The position numbers and the translations under genes are program-made. A stretch of 64,000 nucleotides of DNA from Lateolabrax maculatus (taxonomy: Eukaryota > Chordata > Actinopteri > Acropomatiformes > Lateolabracidae): NCBI GenBank assembly GCA_031216445.1, contig CM062210.1, positions 12,845,501 to 12,909,500 on the forward strand, given 5' to 3'. Shown in pieces: positions 22,956 through 33,147 of the stretch. The notes beneath the pieces are model-generated. The model had not been told where the DNA came from and did not search any database. It saw only the letters and a program-made list of their open reading frames with translations. The first letter of the stretch is position 1; every line of letters starts with the position of its first letter.

Positions 22956-22999
22956 GTAGGTGAACAGAAGAATTAGAACAGATTAAAGAAAGATTATTA

Positions 23000-23481
23000 C
23001 AGTGTTCATTTTGGCAGCTATTTTAGATTTAGTCTTAGTCTTTCGACAAAAATGCTTATTAGTTTTAGTCACATTTTTGCCATTTTTGTCCTTCATAGTT
23101 CTAGTGTAGTTTTAATTGACCAGAACTCAAAACATTTCAGTCCAGTTTTAGTTGATGAAAAGTCGTTACATTTCAGTCAACTCTGAGTAGGGTTAAATTT
23201 TGTTATTTAATCTTAGTCTTAGTTTTTATCATATTTAGTCTGTAGCTATTTTAGTATAGTTTAGTCCTCAGATTACAATTTTGAAATACATTTTGGTAGT
23301 TTTAATTTTTTTAACTCCATGTTAGTCTCAGCTTTTTTCGTCAACAATAATGCATGTTGATATAGTCACATTTAGTGTTAAATGACGTTGTGCCATCTTG
23401 TCATCATCTCGTCTTAGTCACGGAAAAAAAGATTGTTGACGAACACATTTAGTTATAGTTTATGTTAACGAATTAACACTG
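23000..23481. mobile_element. Nested hAT-type MITE, 482 bp, with 8-bp target duplication
   Basis: Begins CAGTGTTCATTTTGG and ends AATTAACACTG; the terminal inverted repeats agree at 10 of the first 11 bases. Flanks are GATTATTA (22,992-22,999) and GATCATTA (23,482-23,489), an 8-bp duplication with one difference, as expected for hAT transposition followed by mutation. The interior is AT-rich and consists largely of ATTTTAGT and TTAGTCTTAGTC subrepeats, a composition I know from abundant teleost MITEs. There is no transposase. It sits between two RT pieces of the L2 LINE and is therefore younger than it. Confidence 0.87.
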
Positions 23482-23516
23482 GATCATTAACAAAAATTGA
23501 GCAATAGAACAGCTGA

Positions 23517-23889
23517 TCAATATAAGGCTGTATTTATTTGAATCAAGAATGTCACCACCTTTATAAGGTAAAATAATTTGTGAATATTTCCAGTTAGCTG
23601 GTGACTCACAGGTAGATAAGGACATGTTAAACAAGTCAGCAAATGTGTACATGAGAATATGAGAGGCTGATTAAATGTGTCTAGATTTAATCCCATCAAG
23701 TCCAGCACCACTGCTCAAATTTAGTTGTTTGATAGCATTCAGAACTTGTGTAGGTCTTATTTTTGAAAAGGAAAAAGTACTGTGATAAGATAAAATATTG
23801 AAAATGTCAGTGGTAGAAGAGTCAGGTATAAAGTCAAAGCAGACAGGAGAAAAATGCTGACTGAACACTCGGACAATATATAGTGTCAT
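23517..23889 (-). pseudogene. L2 LINE ORF2 fragment: N-terminal reverse-transcriptase region
   Basis: Two overlapping minus-strand frames form this part. The upstream one (23,889-23,671) has FSKIRPTQVLNAIKQLNLSSGAGLDGI, which resembles the RT block in which a V..AI..L...S.GLDGI..R motif precedes the polymerase core. The second (23,711-23,517) continues toward the segment before the usual NYRPIS block. A frameshift joins them. The catalytic YADD region is missing from any open piece; it would lie at or beyond the MITE insertion. Confidence 0.8.
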
Positions 23890-24030
23890 GAATTTTTATA
23901 TTGCCATCTCTTATTTGATTAATAAGAAAAAAAGTGTTTATTATGGCTTTTAAACTGTTCCAGAATTATTTAGGATTTTTCAAATGATAAGAGAGACATT
24001 CTTTATAATAATTGGATTTAGCATTAAGGT

Positions 24031-24318
24031 TCAGGGTCTTGGAGATATTTCTTGAAATGTTTCCCAATCAGCATTTTCCCTTGTCTGACGAATTTTAAAC
24101 CAAGCCTCATCTCTCTGCCTAAAAAGACTTATAAGTTCTGCACTTATCCAGGGAAGGTGTGTTCCTTTGACCTTTAATATTTTCCAGGGAGCAAGTCTGT
24201 CTACAACTTGAGTGAACTGAGAAAGTAAAAAATCCCAGGCATCCTTAACATTTGGTATTATTTGACACCTATCCCAATTAATAGAGATTTGATCATCAAT
24301 AAATAAATCTATGTTCAT
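24031..24318 (-). pseudogene. L2 LINE ORF2 fragment: linker between endonuclease and RT
   Basis: A minus-strand frame of about 95 residues carries the typical sequence around VVDRLAPWKILKVKG, LPWISAEL and RQRDEAW. This is the conserved segment that follows the endonuclease in L2-clade LINEs (D..AP.k..kvkg..PWi..el..l...RD.aw.k...t). It is a dead fragment, with no start codon context of its own and disrupted on both sides. Confidence 0.85.
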
Positions 24319-24330
24319 TTTGTTATTGTT

Positions 24331-26240
24331 AATTACAATTCATTTTGGTGGCAAGTATTATCCAGTCGTTGGGCCAAGTAAATAGAAATTACACTAGACC
24401 TTTTTAAGACTACGCCAAGTCATGAGTATATAAATCACACAATAAGTATAATTTATTGAGATATAACACTAAGCAAGTACACAGGCCTGCATTGCCCTCA
24501 CCCAGGCTGTGACCATCTTTTAAATATATACATGGACTGGTTTTCTCTGATGATGAGGAAGACGAGGAGAAATAATCTATTTTAAACTGTAGAATGTGAA
24601 TAAGGTTAATGTAACTCCATGGAAACTGCATGTTGATTACTCCACCTACTGTTAATTTTCCCTCAGACACAAATATTTTTTAATGTTAGCCATCCAAAAA
24701 TGTCTGTGTCCAAAACCTCCATCACTCACTTTGGAGGAGATTTACATGTGCAGCAACAAAGCAACAGAAAACAACTGATTAAAGGGGTGCATGCATGTTC
24801 AGAAAAACATTTTGAATACAGGATCAATTGCGGAGCAAAGTTTATGAGCATGGAAGGAAAAATTGCCAACTATATTCACAGTTGTTTGAAAATACTATAT
24901 TGTGTGTTTACAGTTTCACATCCCATACCATGAAACAATTACTGCACATTTTAATTGGTATATTTTTACTTATTGCAAAAAAAATCCAAGATTTTAACTT
25001 CAGCGAGATGTTACAACCTTATTACAGCGCTACATAAAATGAACAGCCAAAATATGAAACAGATTAAAATATCTCTAACTTTACCCCCCGATAAGTTGTT
25101 AGTATTCTAGTGAGCATATCTCTGTGCAAAAAAAAAAATAAATAAAAAAAAATTGATATGTCTGGCCTGACACTAAACATAATCACTCCCTGAAAACAAG
25201 GGGAAAGAGTTTTGAAGCCCTTTTTGATGTAGGCAGCAGCTTGGAGTCAGTAATGAGGATGTTGATTTTGTTCTGATTATAGAATTGCTGGTCTGTTTGT
25301 TGATATTGCTCAGCTGTGTCCCTCCCTCCCGCTGAGCAACGTGGACACCAACTGCCAACATGTGAATTAAAATAACTTACCATCCAATTAGTCACATTGC
25401 TCACACTGGGAACAGAACATGTTCAGCACAACAAGAGATCAAATTCAGACTTCCCAGACTAAGACCTTGCAGTTGCTTATGAGATAGGTTCAACTTAGGC
25501 TACTGAGATATAGTATTAGTAAAGCAACAGTAAAAGATTTAGTCATACTTCCATCTACTATGGGAATAACTGCTTCAAAGTAATTGTTTGACATCAGAAA
25601 AGGTGCAGGAAATTTGCTCAAAAGAAGCTGACCTTGACATCTAAGATCTGTATATTTATGTTTAACCTTTGGTGAACTCAGCTCTGAACTATTGACAACT
25701 ATAGATGATCACACATCAACATTACTCCATTTACAATCTACAAACTCAAAGAAGCAAATACACCATCCTCAGGCTCTTGCAAACACTGTGCATTTCAAGA
25801 TGCACTCAAAAAGCTGCAGAAACAACTCATACACCCTGAAACCCTCTTAGTAAAAATGCTAAAATCTGAGCACTCCCATTATACATAATTTAGGGGAATC
25901 TATATTCATAGAAGTGCGGGGCGTGTTGTGCTCAATGAGGTAAAACGCCCCTGTGTGGCTAATGGAATGGCCTGAGTTGCGTGATTGAGTGAAATGTGCT
26001 GGAAAGATTGGGAGGAATTTTAGTGCAGATAAATAAAGAGGAGATTCTGCTTTTTACTGGGCGTCAGCATTAATGCAGCATCTCCCCAGGTGATCAACAC
26101 ATTCAAATGGAGAGATGGAAAGATGGAGAGAGAAAGTGATGAGGGAGACAAAGAGAGGAGGGGAGGCAGAGACAGAGAGACTCAGAGAATGAGTGAGAGA
26201 ATGAGAAAGCGAGGACACTTTAAGAAATAGCCTGCCTCAA
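24331..26240. other. Non-coding, AT-rich; nothing structured seen
   Basis: Unique AT-rich sequence with an A/T run at 25,130-25,152. About 25,880-26,110 is more balanced and may be constrained. A GA-rich patch lies at 26,110-26,210. There is no gene, repeat array or recognised transposon end. Confidence 0.5.
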
Positions 26241-27830
26241 TACTACTCCAGATGCACAAGGGCCATAGTATAGCATCTCATATATCATCATAATGTTACC
26301 ATTGGAAGGTTCAAAGGAAGAAAAAACTGGGAGTGAAAAAATTGGTCTTCGCAAATTCAAAGTCAAAATAACCAAGGGACATTATGAAGCTTCTATAGTA
26401 GATGACTTGAGAAGGCCAGGCCTGTCACGAGCATTTTTTTCCTCCTTTTTTCTCTTCTTACCTTCCATAATTTTACGTCAAAAGCGAGTGGGCACCCCTT
26501 TCTTTTCACCTCCCACTCTCCACATCCATTACCTTTGGAGAGATGCAAAGTGAACATTTCAATTGGATTGCAATGGCCAGTTAGCGCTGCTTTGATCCCC
26601 ACTCTGCTCTTTGAGGGCTCCATTGTTCCTGATTTGCTGGCTTGATTTGCCTGCCTGTGGATAATGGCCAAGGAGCTGTGGTCTGGCCTTTTCCCATCAA
26701 CCCATTTCTCCTTATCATAAGTCTGAGGCTCAAAACATATATGAATTACTCTGATATACCCCTTATGGTATGGAGTTCTTCATCCTCAGCCATATACTAT
26801 ATGGACTGGCATGCACTGTATGTACAGATACCCCATTACAACCTACAGTACATTACCGACTCAGGTATTCAATCCCAGTTTGAACCTACACTAAACATAT
26901 GGGTGTAAACTCCCAAGATACCCTGCACTGGTGCTTGAATGACGGCTAGTAATGCTAAGAAGTGGCAATTACAATTTTGTTGGACCACATGGTCCTTCAT
27001 CTCATCAATCAGACACTGACACAATAAATTGGTGTAGAGGTGACTTTAAGTGTGAAAAAGTTTCTTCTTTATCTTTTAGAGCGTTTGAAACCGGGGTTAG
27101 CATCACCTCTGAGAGTAACGCAGAGTGATATGCATGTTTTCTGAATGCTTCTAAGATTTAACTCCATATGGTCTATTTAAGTGATTCAAGCATCCCCTTT
27201 GACATCAACAAGTATCTCTATTTTGTCAGTGAAAGAGCATCAATTTCATCAATTTGTGGTTGTGTAAACACTTGGATACATTTCTGTTTTTCCAGTTTAT
27301 TACTATTTTACTTTCTTAGACTAAAAAAAGACTAATCAATTGTCGTGACCTAAAATTATTTTTCAGTTTATATTTCTATTTTACCTTCACTGGTGCAGTA
27401 ATTTTACATGTGGGCAAAAAAATCTCTGCAATATATAAAGAAATATTATATAAAAAGTAAATACTGCAGTAACTTTTCTTATGTTACAGCATTGCAGTGT
27501 AAATAACACATTAATTCAGCATTTCTTCTACAGAGCAGTGCAGTTGTATGCATTTAATATCTCTCTAGATTTGTCCTGGAGGTGATCATTGACCAGCTTC
27601 GCTCTCATTTACACATTTGATTGCCTGTCTGAGACTTTAAAACAGCAATTGCTGGGGCCTCGCCTCTTTCGGGCTCCGCCGCACCCCACCTTAAGATAAC
27701 TTTACTGCAGCGCATGTAAAGAGCGAATGCAGAGAGAATTTGCTCAAGTGTCTGGTCTCCTCCCAGATACAAATGAACAATTTGTTTTCCATTTCTTTAC
27801 AAACCTTCATCTAAGCCTTTCTGCTTTGAA
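26240..27830. other. Non-coding with constrained-looking islands
   Basis: Stretches 26,530-26,730 and 27,570-27,760 are repeat-free with balanced composition and look like deeply conserved enhancers (inference). The first includes CAATTGGATTGCAATGG. The second includes CAGCAATTGCTGG, a near-palindrome around CAATTG. Short open frames at 26,293-26,553 and 26,642-26,908 have no recognisable protein. From 27,290 to 27,540 the sequence is AT-rich. Confidence 0.4.
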
Positions 27831-30300
27831 GTAGGGAGTGGAAAGGGAGGAGAAGGGTAGGAAAGGGGGGCTACAGATTGTACGATACTGTGTTTGCCTT
27901 CAAAGAGTTCCGACTTGCTTACAAATGCACTGGCGAGTACAACACCTTCAAGGTGAAATTGATAAATCTGGTGGTAAGCTCTTTCGTGGCAATAATAAGC
28001 AGAATTTGTAGAAAGGGTGCATGGATTTTTTTAAGATGCAAATGTTGTCAAACACCACCAGGCAAAAGCTAAATTGAACTGTGCCAAGTAGATATGAATG
28101 TTTTAAAAAAGCACAGAGGTACATAATTACATTCAAGAACAATATCAAATGGGTCTGACACAGCTTAATCAAGGCTGATATGATGTTTTATACTTTCTGT
28201 AGTCAGAACATCCAGTGTTTGCCCTTTGATCATCACTGAAGCTGTCCATTCAATGAAATTTCACATTTCTGAAAAAGAAATGCACGTCTTCCTTTTACAT
28301 ATCAAACACATGATCTTATTGTAGTCATTCAGACAGAAACTTTCCAGAGGCAAAGACTGAGCGCAAACAAACAAGCCATGGGGAGGAAAAACACAGAAAG
28401 ACAAAGAGAAAAGGGAAAAAACTCATCAGTTGTCCATCTGGCGGATGACATCCTTTGTACCCTCTCTGTCATTTCTTTCTCATCTGCTAGGATGGACAGA
28501 ATCTCCCCTCTCTCTCTCTGGGATGACTGCTTCACTGAAGTCCCTGGAGACACCTTTTTCCTCTGTCTCTCTCGCTTCTCCTCTCTCTCTTCCTCTCAGT
28601 GGCTGCTATTTTCCTGAAACTTTATGAATTAGTTACAACCCTTTTTTCTTTCCTCACCTCCTCTCTTACTTTCTCATCTCAGCCTGGATGCGAATTCAAC
28701 ACCTGCCTCTAGACAAACTGTCCGTCTCTCTGTCCACCTGTCTGTCTACATCTCCCCTACCTCCCTTTTTTAACCCCCCTTTTCTCAATGCCTGTCTAGC
28801 CCAAAAGCTCCCTGGGAAAAATACAAGATGAAATTGAAAAAAAAAATTATATAGATATATTTTTCAAGAAAAAAGTTAGTGCTCTCGCATTCGTAAATGA
28901 AATGCAGCTGTGGATCGAATAGCCTCACAACTTCCCGTCACCCGCACCCCCCTACTCCCACTAAGATTGGGCAGACACAGTGGGTGTTGTGCATGTGTGT
29001 GTGTGTGTGTGTCTGTGTGTGTATTTGTGTGTCCAACTCCTTTGTGACCGCTTTCCTGAACTCGAACCCTCCCTGCACAGAGGGAAATGGCGGACTGTGG
29101 CAACGACAGGGCAGTTTTACAGTGCACCGGGCTGAATGTTAAACTTATATTTAATGTATGACATTTCACACAAATCATCCGGCCACAGACATGACCCTGG
29201 GGTATTCCGCAGATTGCTTTTTCAGTGCCTCAGCAACTGTGGAATTATTCGTCCCAGAGAGAGAGAGAGAGAGAGAGGGGGAAAAAAAGCCTTTGAGTTT
29301 GGCGAAATGATCGCCCTCTCACTGCTCTGGCCATCCCAGACTGGAAGCTCGCTCTCTCTCTCTCTCTTTTCTCTGTGATATCATGATCGCAGGGCTGTGC
29401 CAAATTGAAAACATCTTGGCAGTCTGGAGGCTGTATGAAATAACCATATATTATGTGTAGTATAACACCCGATTGGATAGCAAAACAATTATGCTGTTTT
29501 GCAGTCTCAAAAGATTCCTTGTGCCCCCCTCAACCCTCCACTCCCTTCATTTCTATGTAAAAATCTTCAGAGGGGAGTGTGAAAATTATCTCAGATTTGT
29601 AAATTGGAGTTGGATTTTAACCCCATACACCCTCCCAGAATCTCTTCTGATATGAATAAGTCTACAACAGTTTATTGCAATATGTACATACCCCAGCGTG
29701 TCCATCTGTACGGATTAAGAAAAACGCTGTAAATATCTCATATTCAATTCCCCTCTGTAAGGCGTTTTTGCACCGACACGATATGGAAATAGTGGCAACC
29801 ACAATAAGAGTTCATGAATACACAGTGAGGAGGGCCCTAGCATCTCCAAAACACTGCAGTGCTGAAAATAAACACAGGGCTGCTTTTTGCCTCTATGGCA
29901 AGCTTTTCAAATTGCAGAAAACCATGCACAGAAAATTCAACATTTTCTTGGCTTTCTTGTCAGCTCAGCCTTGTAAAACAATGTATTTATACAGATGGGC
30001 TCTACAGTTGGGTCATCCATTTTATTCGAGGGGACATTTTTCAACATTTAGGTTTAGATGTGAGAGGTGTACTGTCCACTACATCAGCGTCACTCTCTCT
30101 TTTCAAGGTTAGACAGCGGGCAGGGAGTTTTTTAAAGCATTAGGGCACGGCTACCTGTCACACTCACACACACACCTACACATGCAAGACTCATCATGCA
30201 CATGTATTATTAGACAAAACTGTACATTTATATTTATATTCAGTATAAATATGACTGCTGTTCCTGCACTCAGATTTTATACTTGTATACTTGTAGCAAT
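27830..30300. other. Non-coding; CT-rich and microsatellite patches
   Basis: CT-rich sequence at 28,500-28,600 and 28,720-28,790, GT at 28,995-29,030 and GA at 29,257-29,278. Open frames of up to 145 codons near 29,675-30,112 have no domain or splice context that I recognise. Confidence 0.5.
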
Positions 30301-30303
30301 GTG

Positions 30304-30448
30304 TAAACAACTAAAATAAGAGGATTTGAATCTTTGCATCATGCCCAATTATGAAGAATCATTTGGTACAGCTAACACCACCAGCAGGGTAAACATTACA
30401 AAAAGATAAAAAAACGCATAGGGTACCACCCACTGTGGAGTCTCTCTG

Positions 30449-30494
<46 letters not shown>
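30304..30494. repeat. Local direct duplication, copy 1, ending in (CA)n
   Basis: A unit of about 150 bp beginning TAAACAACTAAAATAAGAGG, containing GAATCATTTGGTACAGCTAA, and running into a CA array (30,451-30,494). A diverged direct copy starts 354 bp downstream. Both copies end at a CA array, which suggests that the duplication boundary was the microsatellite. Confidence 0.88.
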
Positions 30495-30497
<3 letters not shown>

Positions 30498-30657
30498 GAC
30501 AGAATCACGCGAGAACTTGAACATATGTTTAATAGACAAGTCCCAAAAATGTTCAGAAACAACTACACTTATTCTATATTCGCCTGTTGTGCCTTCAAGC
30601 TTAGATTAAGTGCACAACAAGATATACAAGTGTGTGTGTTAGGCTCAGCACTCATGA

Positions 30658-30818
30658 TAAACAACTAAGATAAGAGGATTTGAATCTCTGTATTGTGTCT
30701 AATTAGAGGAATCATTTGATACAGCTAACAATGTCAGCGTTGTAAACATTACGAAAGATAAAAAAGAATATCATACACTGTGTTAGTCCCCCTGAAAACA
30801 CACACACACACACACACA
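30658..30818. repeat. Local direct duplication, copy 2, ending in (CA)n
   Basis: Begins TAAACAACTAAGATAAGAGG and contains GAATCATTTGATACAGCTAA in the same order as copy 1, with substitutions and small indels. Its CA array (30,797-30,818) is about half as long as that of copy 1. Sequence outside the two units does not match. Confidence 0.88.
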
Positions 30819-30819
30819 A

Positions 30820-32749
30820 ATACACAAACACTCCAAGTCACAACCACAGTCAACAGCATAATTATCAGTTTCCCCTCAGGGTGTTAGGAAACCTGTTCCT
30901 AATTGGAACCCAGTTGGGACTTTACATGGATTAAAATACATGAGGCTTCTGCAGCAGGGAAACACACACGCATACACATATGAATATAAAAAAAAACACA
31001 TCAGCCCAATGAGATAACGTTTCCCCCAAATTTCTATTTACGCTAAATCTGGCATGATCCCCGTTGTCTCGCTACACACAGGTCAAATGCAACAACACGA
31101 GTCTCCAAAGCACAATTACGCCACTATTTTCCCCCTGTTTTGTATTCTGTTATTCTTTATTTTTGTTCCATTTCCCTGACTTAAGCTGTTGTCTAATGGA
31201 CAGCATCGTGACAGAAAGGAGTTTGGTATCAGATTGAAGCCGGTTGCCCTTTTTGCCAATTTGCGAGCAGCCTCCTCTGTACTTGTAAGATGGCCAATTA
31301 GCTGACCGTCTGACAGAGGCTCTCTGACTGTGGCTATTAAAACACACACTCGTAGGCGCATGCACGCAGTGCGCAGACACACATGCATACACATCTGCGC
31401 ACATACACACGCGCACACACACACACACACACACACAGTACAGTGCTGCCTCTGACTGTCCATCTCTATCTGCTGTTTTTGCGAGAAGCGTGCCTAGACC
31501 TCACCTCTCACCTTCTACTCACAATTAGGAAGACACACACACTAGCGCACACACACACACCTTCATTTTCCTGGCAAAAAGACGCTCTGCTCCCTGACCT
31601 CTTTCAACCCCCTCCCACCCCCACTTGTTCTCCCTCCAACCTCCTCTTCTTCACCTCCTCCCCAACCTTTTCTTCTCATTCCTCCTCCTCTATGTTAACC
31701 CTCCTACTCTCCAACCCCCACCTATTTTTCCTCTTCCTCCGTTCCAACCTCCACCACCTTTCAAACTTTCTCCTTTCCATCTTGCTCCATCCCATTTGTC
31801 TGACTGCTTTCATATTCTCCTGCAGCTTCTTATTTAAACTTATCTTTACTGCATCAATTTGGAATACTGGGCTCACACACACACTTTCATTTCAGCAGTA
31901 CCAGCAGTACCAGAGATTATTAATATTCAGACAATCAAAACACCTTCAGAGTTTACTTTTTGCTTTGTTTTCTGCATCAAATCTCTCTGAATAATTGATC
32001 TAAATGATGATCCAAAAACTACCATCCACATACATGGAAGACCATACAGGGATACATGCAAAAATATAATATAAACATGAGCATTAATGCACACAAACAT
32101 TTAAAGACATTTTATGCATGGACACACAGTACATACAGTATGCATATCTTAGCACACACATGTTGCTGATGTGAACTAGTTATATAACCACACTATGCTT
32201 TATTTTTGTAACATTTGACCTATAATTATAAATTATAAAAAACCTTCAGGGAAAACGCAAAAAAAAAAAGAATGTTAATTTTAAGTAATTAATGTGTTAT
32301 CTAATTTTAATTTGTCCAGTCGAATGAAGTTGGATTCAAAAAGTATTTAAAAAATGTATTACTGAATGAAGTAACAGATTTCTAAGACCTGATAAACTAC
32401 ATATGGACACCAACACAAACACATATGCACCCTGGGGACCTTCCCCCTTGAATCTCAACCTTTATGCACCCCCCAACCCAAGCCAACACCACCCTCCCCC
32501 CCTTGTCTTTGTTGTCCATCAGAGTGGTTTGTTTTAAGCCTCAGCTCCAGTCCTGTCACCCCTCTCCCTCCACGGTCAAGTTCAAGGGTCCTCTAGAAAC
32601 ACACAGTGTGGTTGTGCGGGGGGCTGTGGGTGAGGTCAACAGTTCCCTGGGACTATAAATGCACAAGGCACGGACACCTGCAGGCGTACATGCTTGTGCA
32701 CCAGCCGCACACATCGACACACTCACACATATTCACCACATGATAAGAC

Positions 32750-32750
<1 letters not shown>
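30820..32750. other. Non-coding; includes a strongly G-depleted stretch
   Basis: CA arrays at 31,412-31,437 and 31,538-31,560. The segment at about 31,598-31,800 is C/T/A-rich with very few G on the plus strand (see findings), which is why a long open frame appears there. AT-rich sequence occupies 32,180-32,370. Nothing else is recognised. Confidence 0.5.

Positions 32751-32754
<4 letters not shown>

Positions 32755-32810
<56 letters not shown>
32755..32810. repeat. (TA)28 microsatellite
   Basis: Twenty-eight pure TA dinucleotides. The sequence is fully self-complementary, so it can extrude as a cruciform and is a likely fragile or length-variable site. Confidence 0.97.
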
Positions 32811-32813
<3 letters not shown>

Positions 32814-33106
32814 GAATGTAACGTGCATACAAATATACAAACATAAACATTTAACAATACTGGAGCAGAAAAAATAACAGAAGCATGCATTCTGACCTGT
32901 AAAAATCAAAAAAGAAAATGAATAAATAAAATGTAGTGACACCTACACACTCATCCCGGTGCACCTGCTTCCTCAAGGTCTGTCGGCTGCAGTCAAAATG
33001 GTGGACACAATAACACCGGGCTTAGCTTTGATTCCTAATATGGAGGAAACAATTCTATTTTTCCGTGGGGCCACTGATACTTGGAGATAGAATTCTAACC
33101 CCCCCC

Positions 33107-33147
<41 letters not shown>

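Larger units (their letters stand above)
21839..24330 (-). mobile_element. L2/Maui-type LINE, 5'-truncated and decayed, interrupted by a MITE
   Basis: Read on the minus strand, this shows pieces of a non-LTR reverse transcriptase in the correct order: the endonuclease-RT linker (24,318-24,031), the start of RT (23,889-23,517), then the thumb and C-terminal region (22,955-22,163). A 3' UTR follows whose end (about 21,900-21,841) has the fish L2 signature: GGACCCCCTCGAAAATGAG, a GAGATG...CATCTC hairpin (21,865-21,879) and an AATAAA-like terminus. Frameshifts and stops separate the pieces. A hAT-type MITE at 23,000-23,481 interrupts the element, so the LINE was already resident. The endonuclease is not recognisable upstream, so the copy is 5'-truncated, as is usual for LINE insertions. 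No target duplication was found. Confidence 0.88.

Noticed and set aside
31383..31994. 203-codon plus-strand open frame
   Set aside because: Long only because the strand is G-poor, which removes TAG and TGA stops; translation is Thr/His then Pro/Leu/Ser low complexity.
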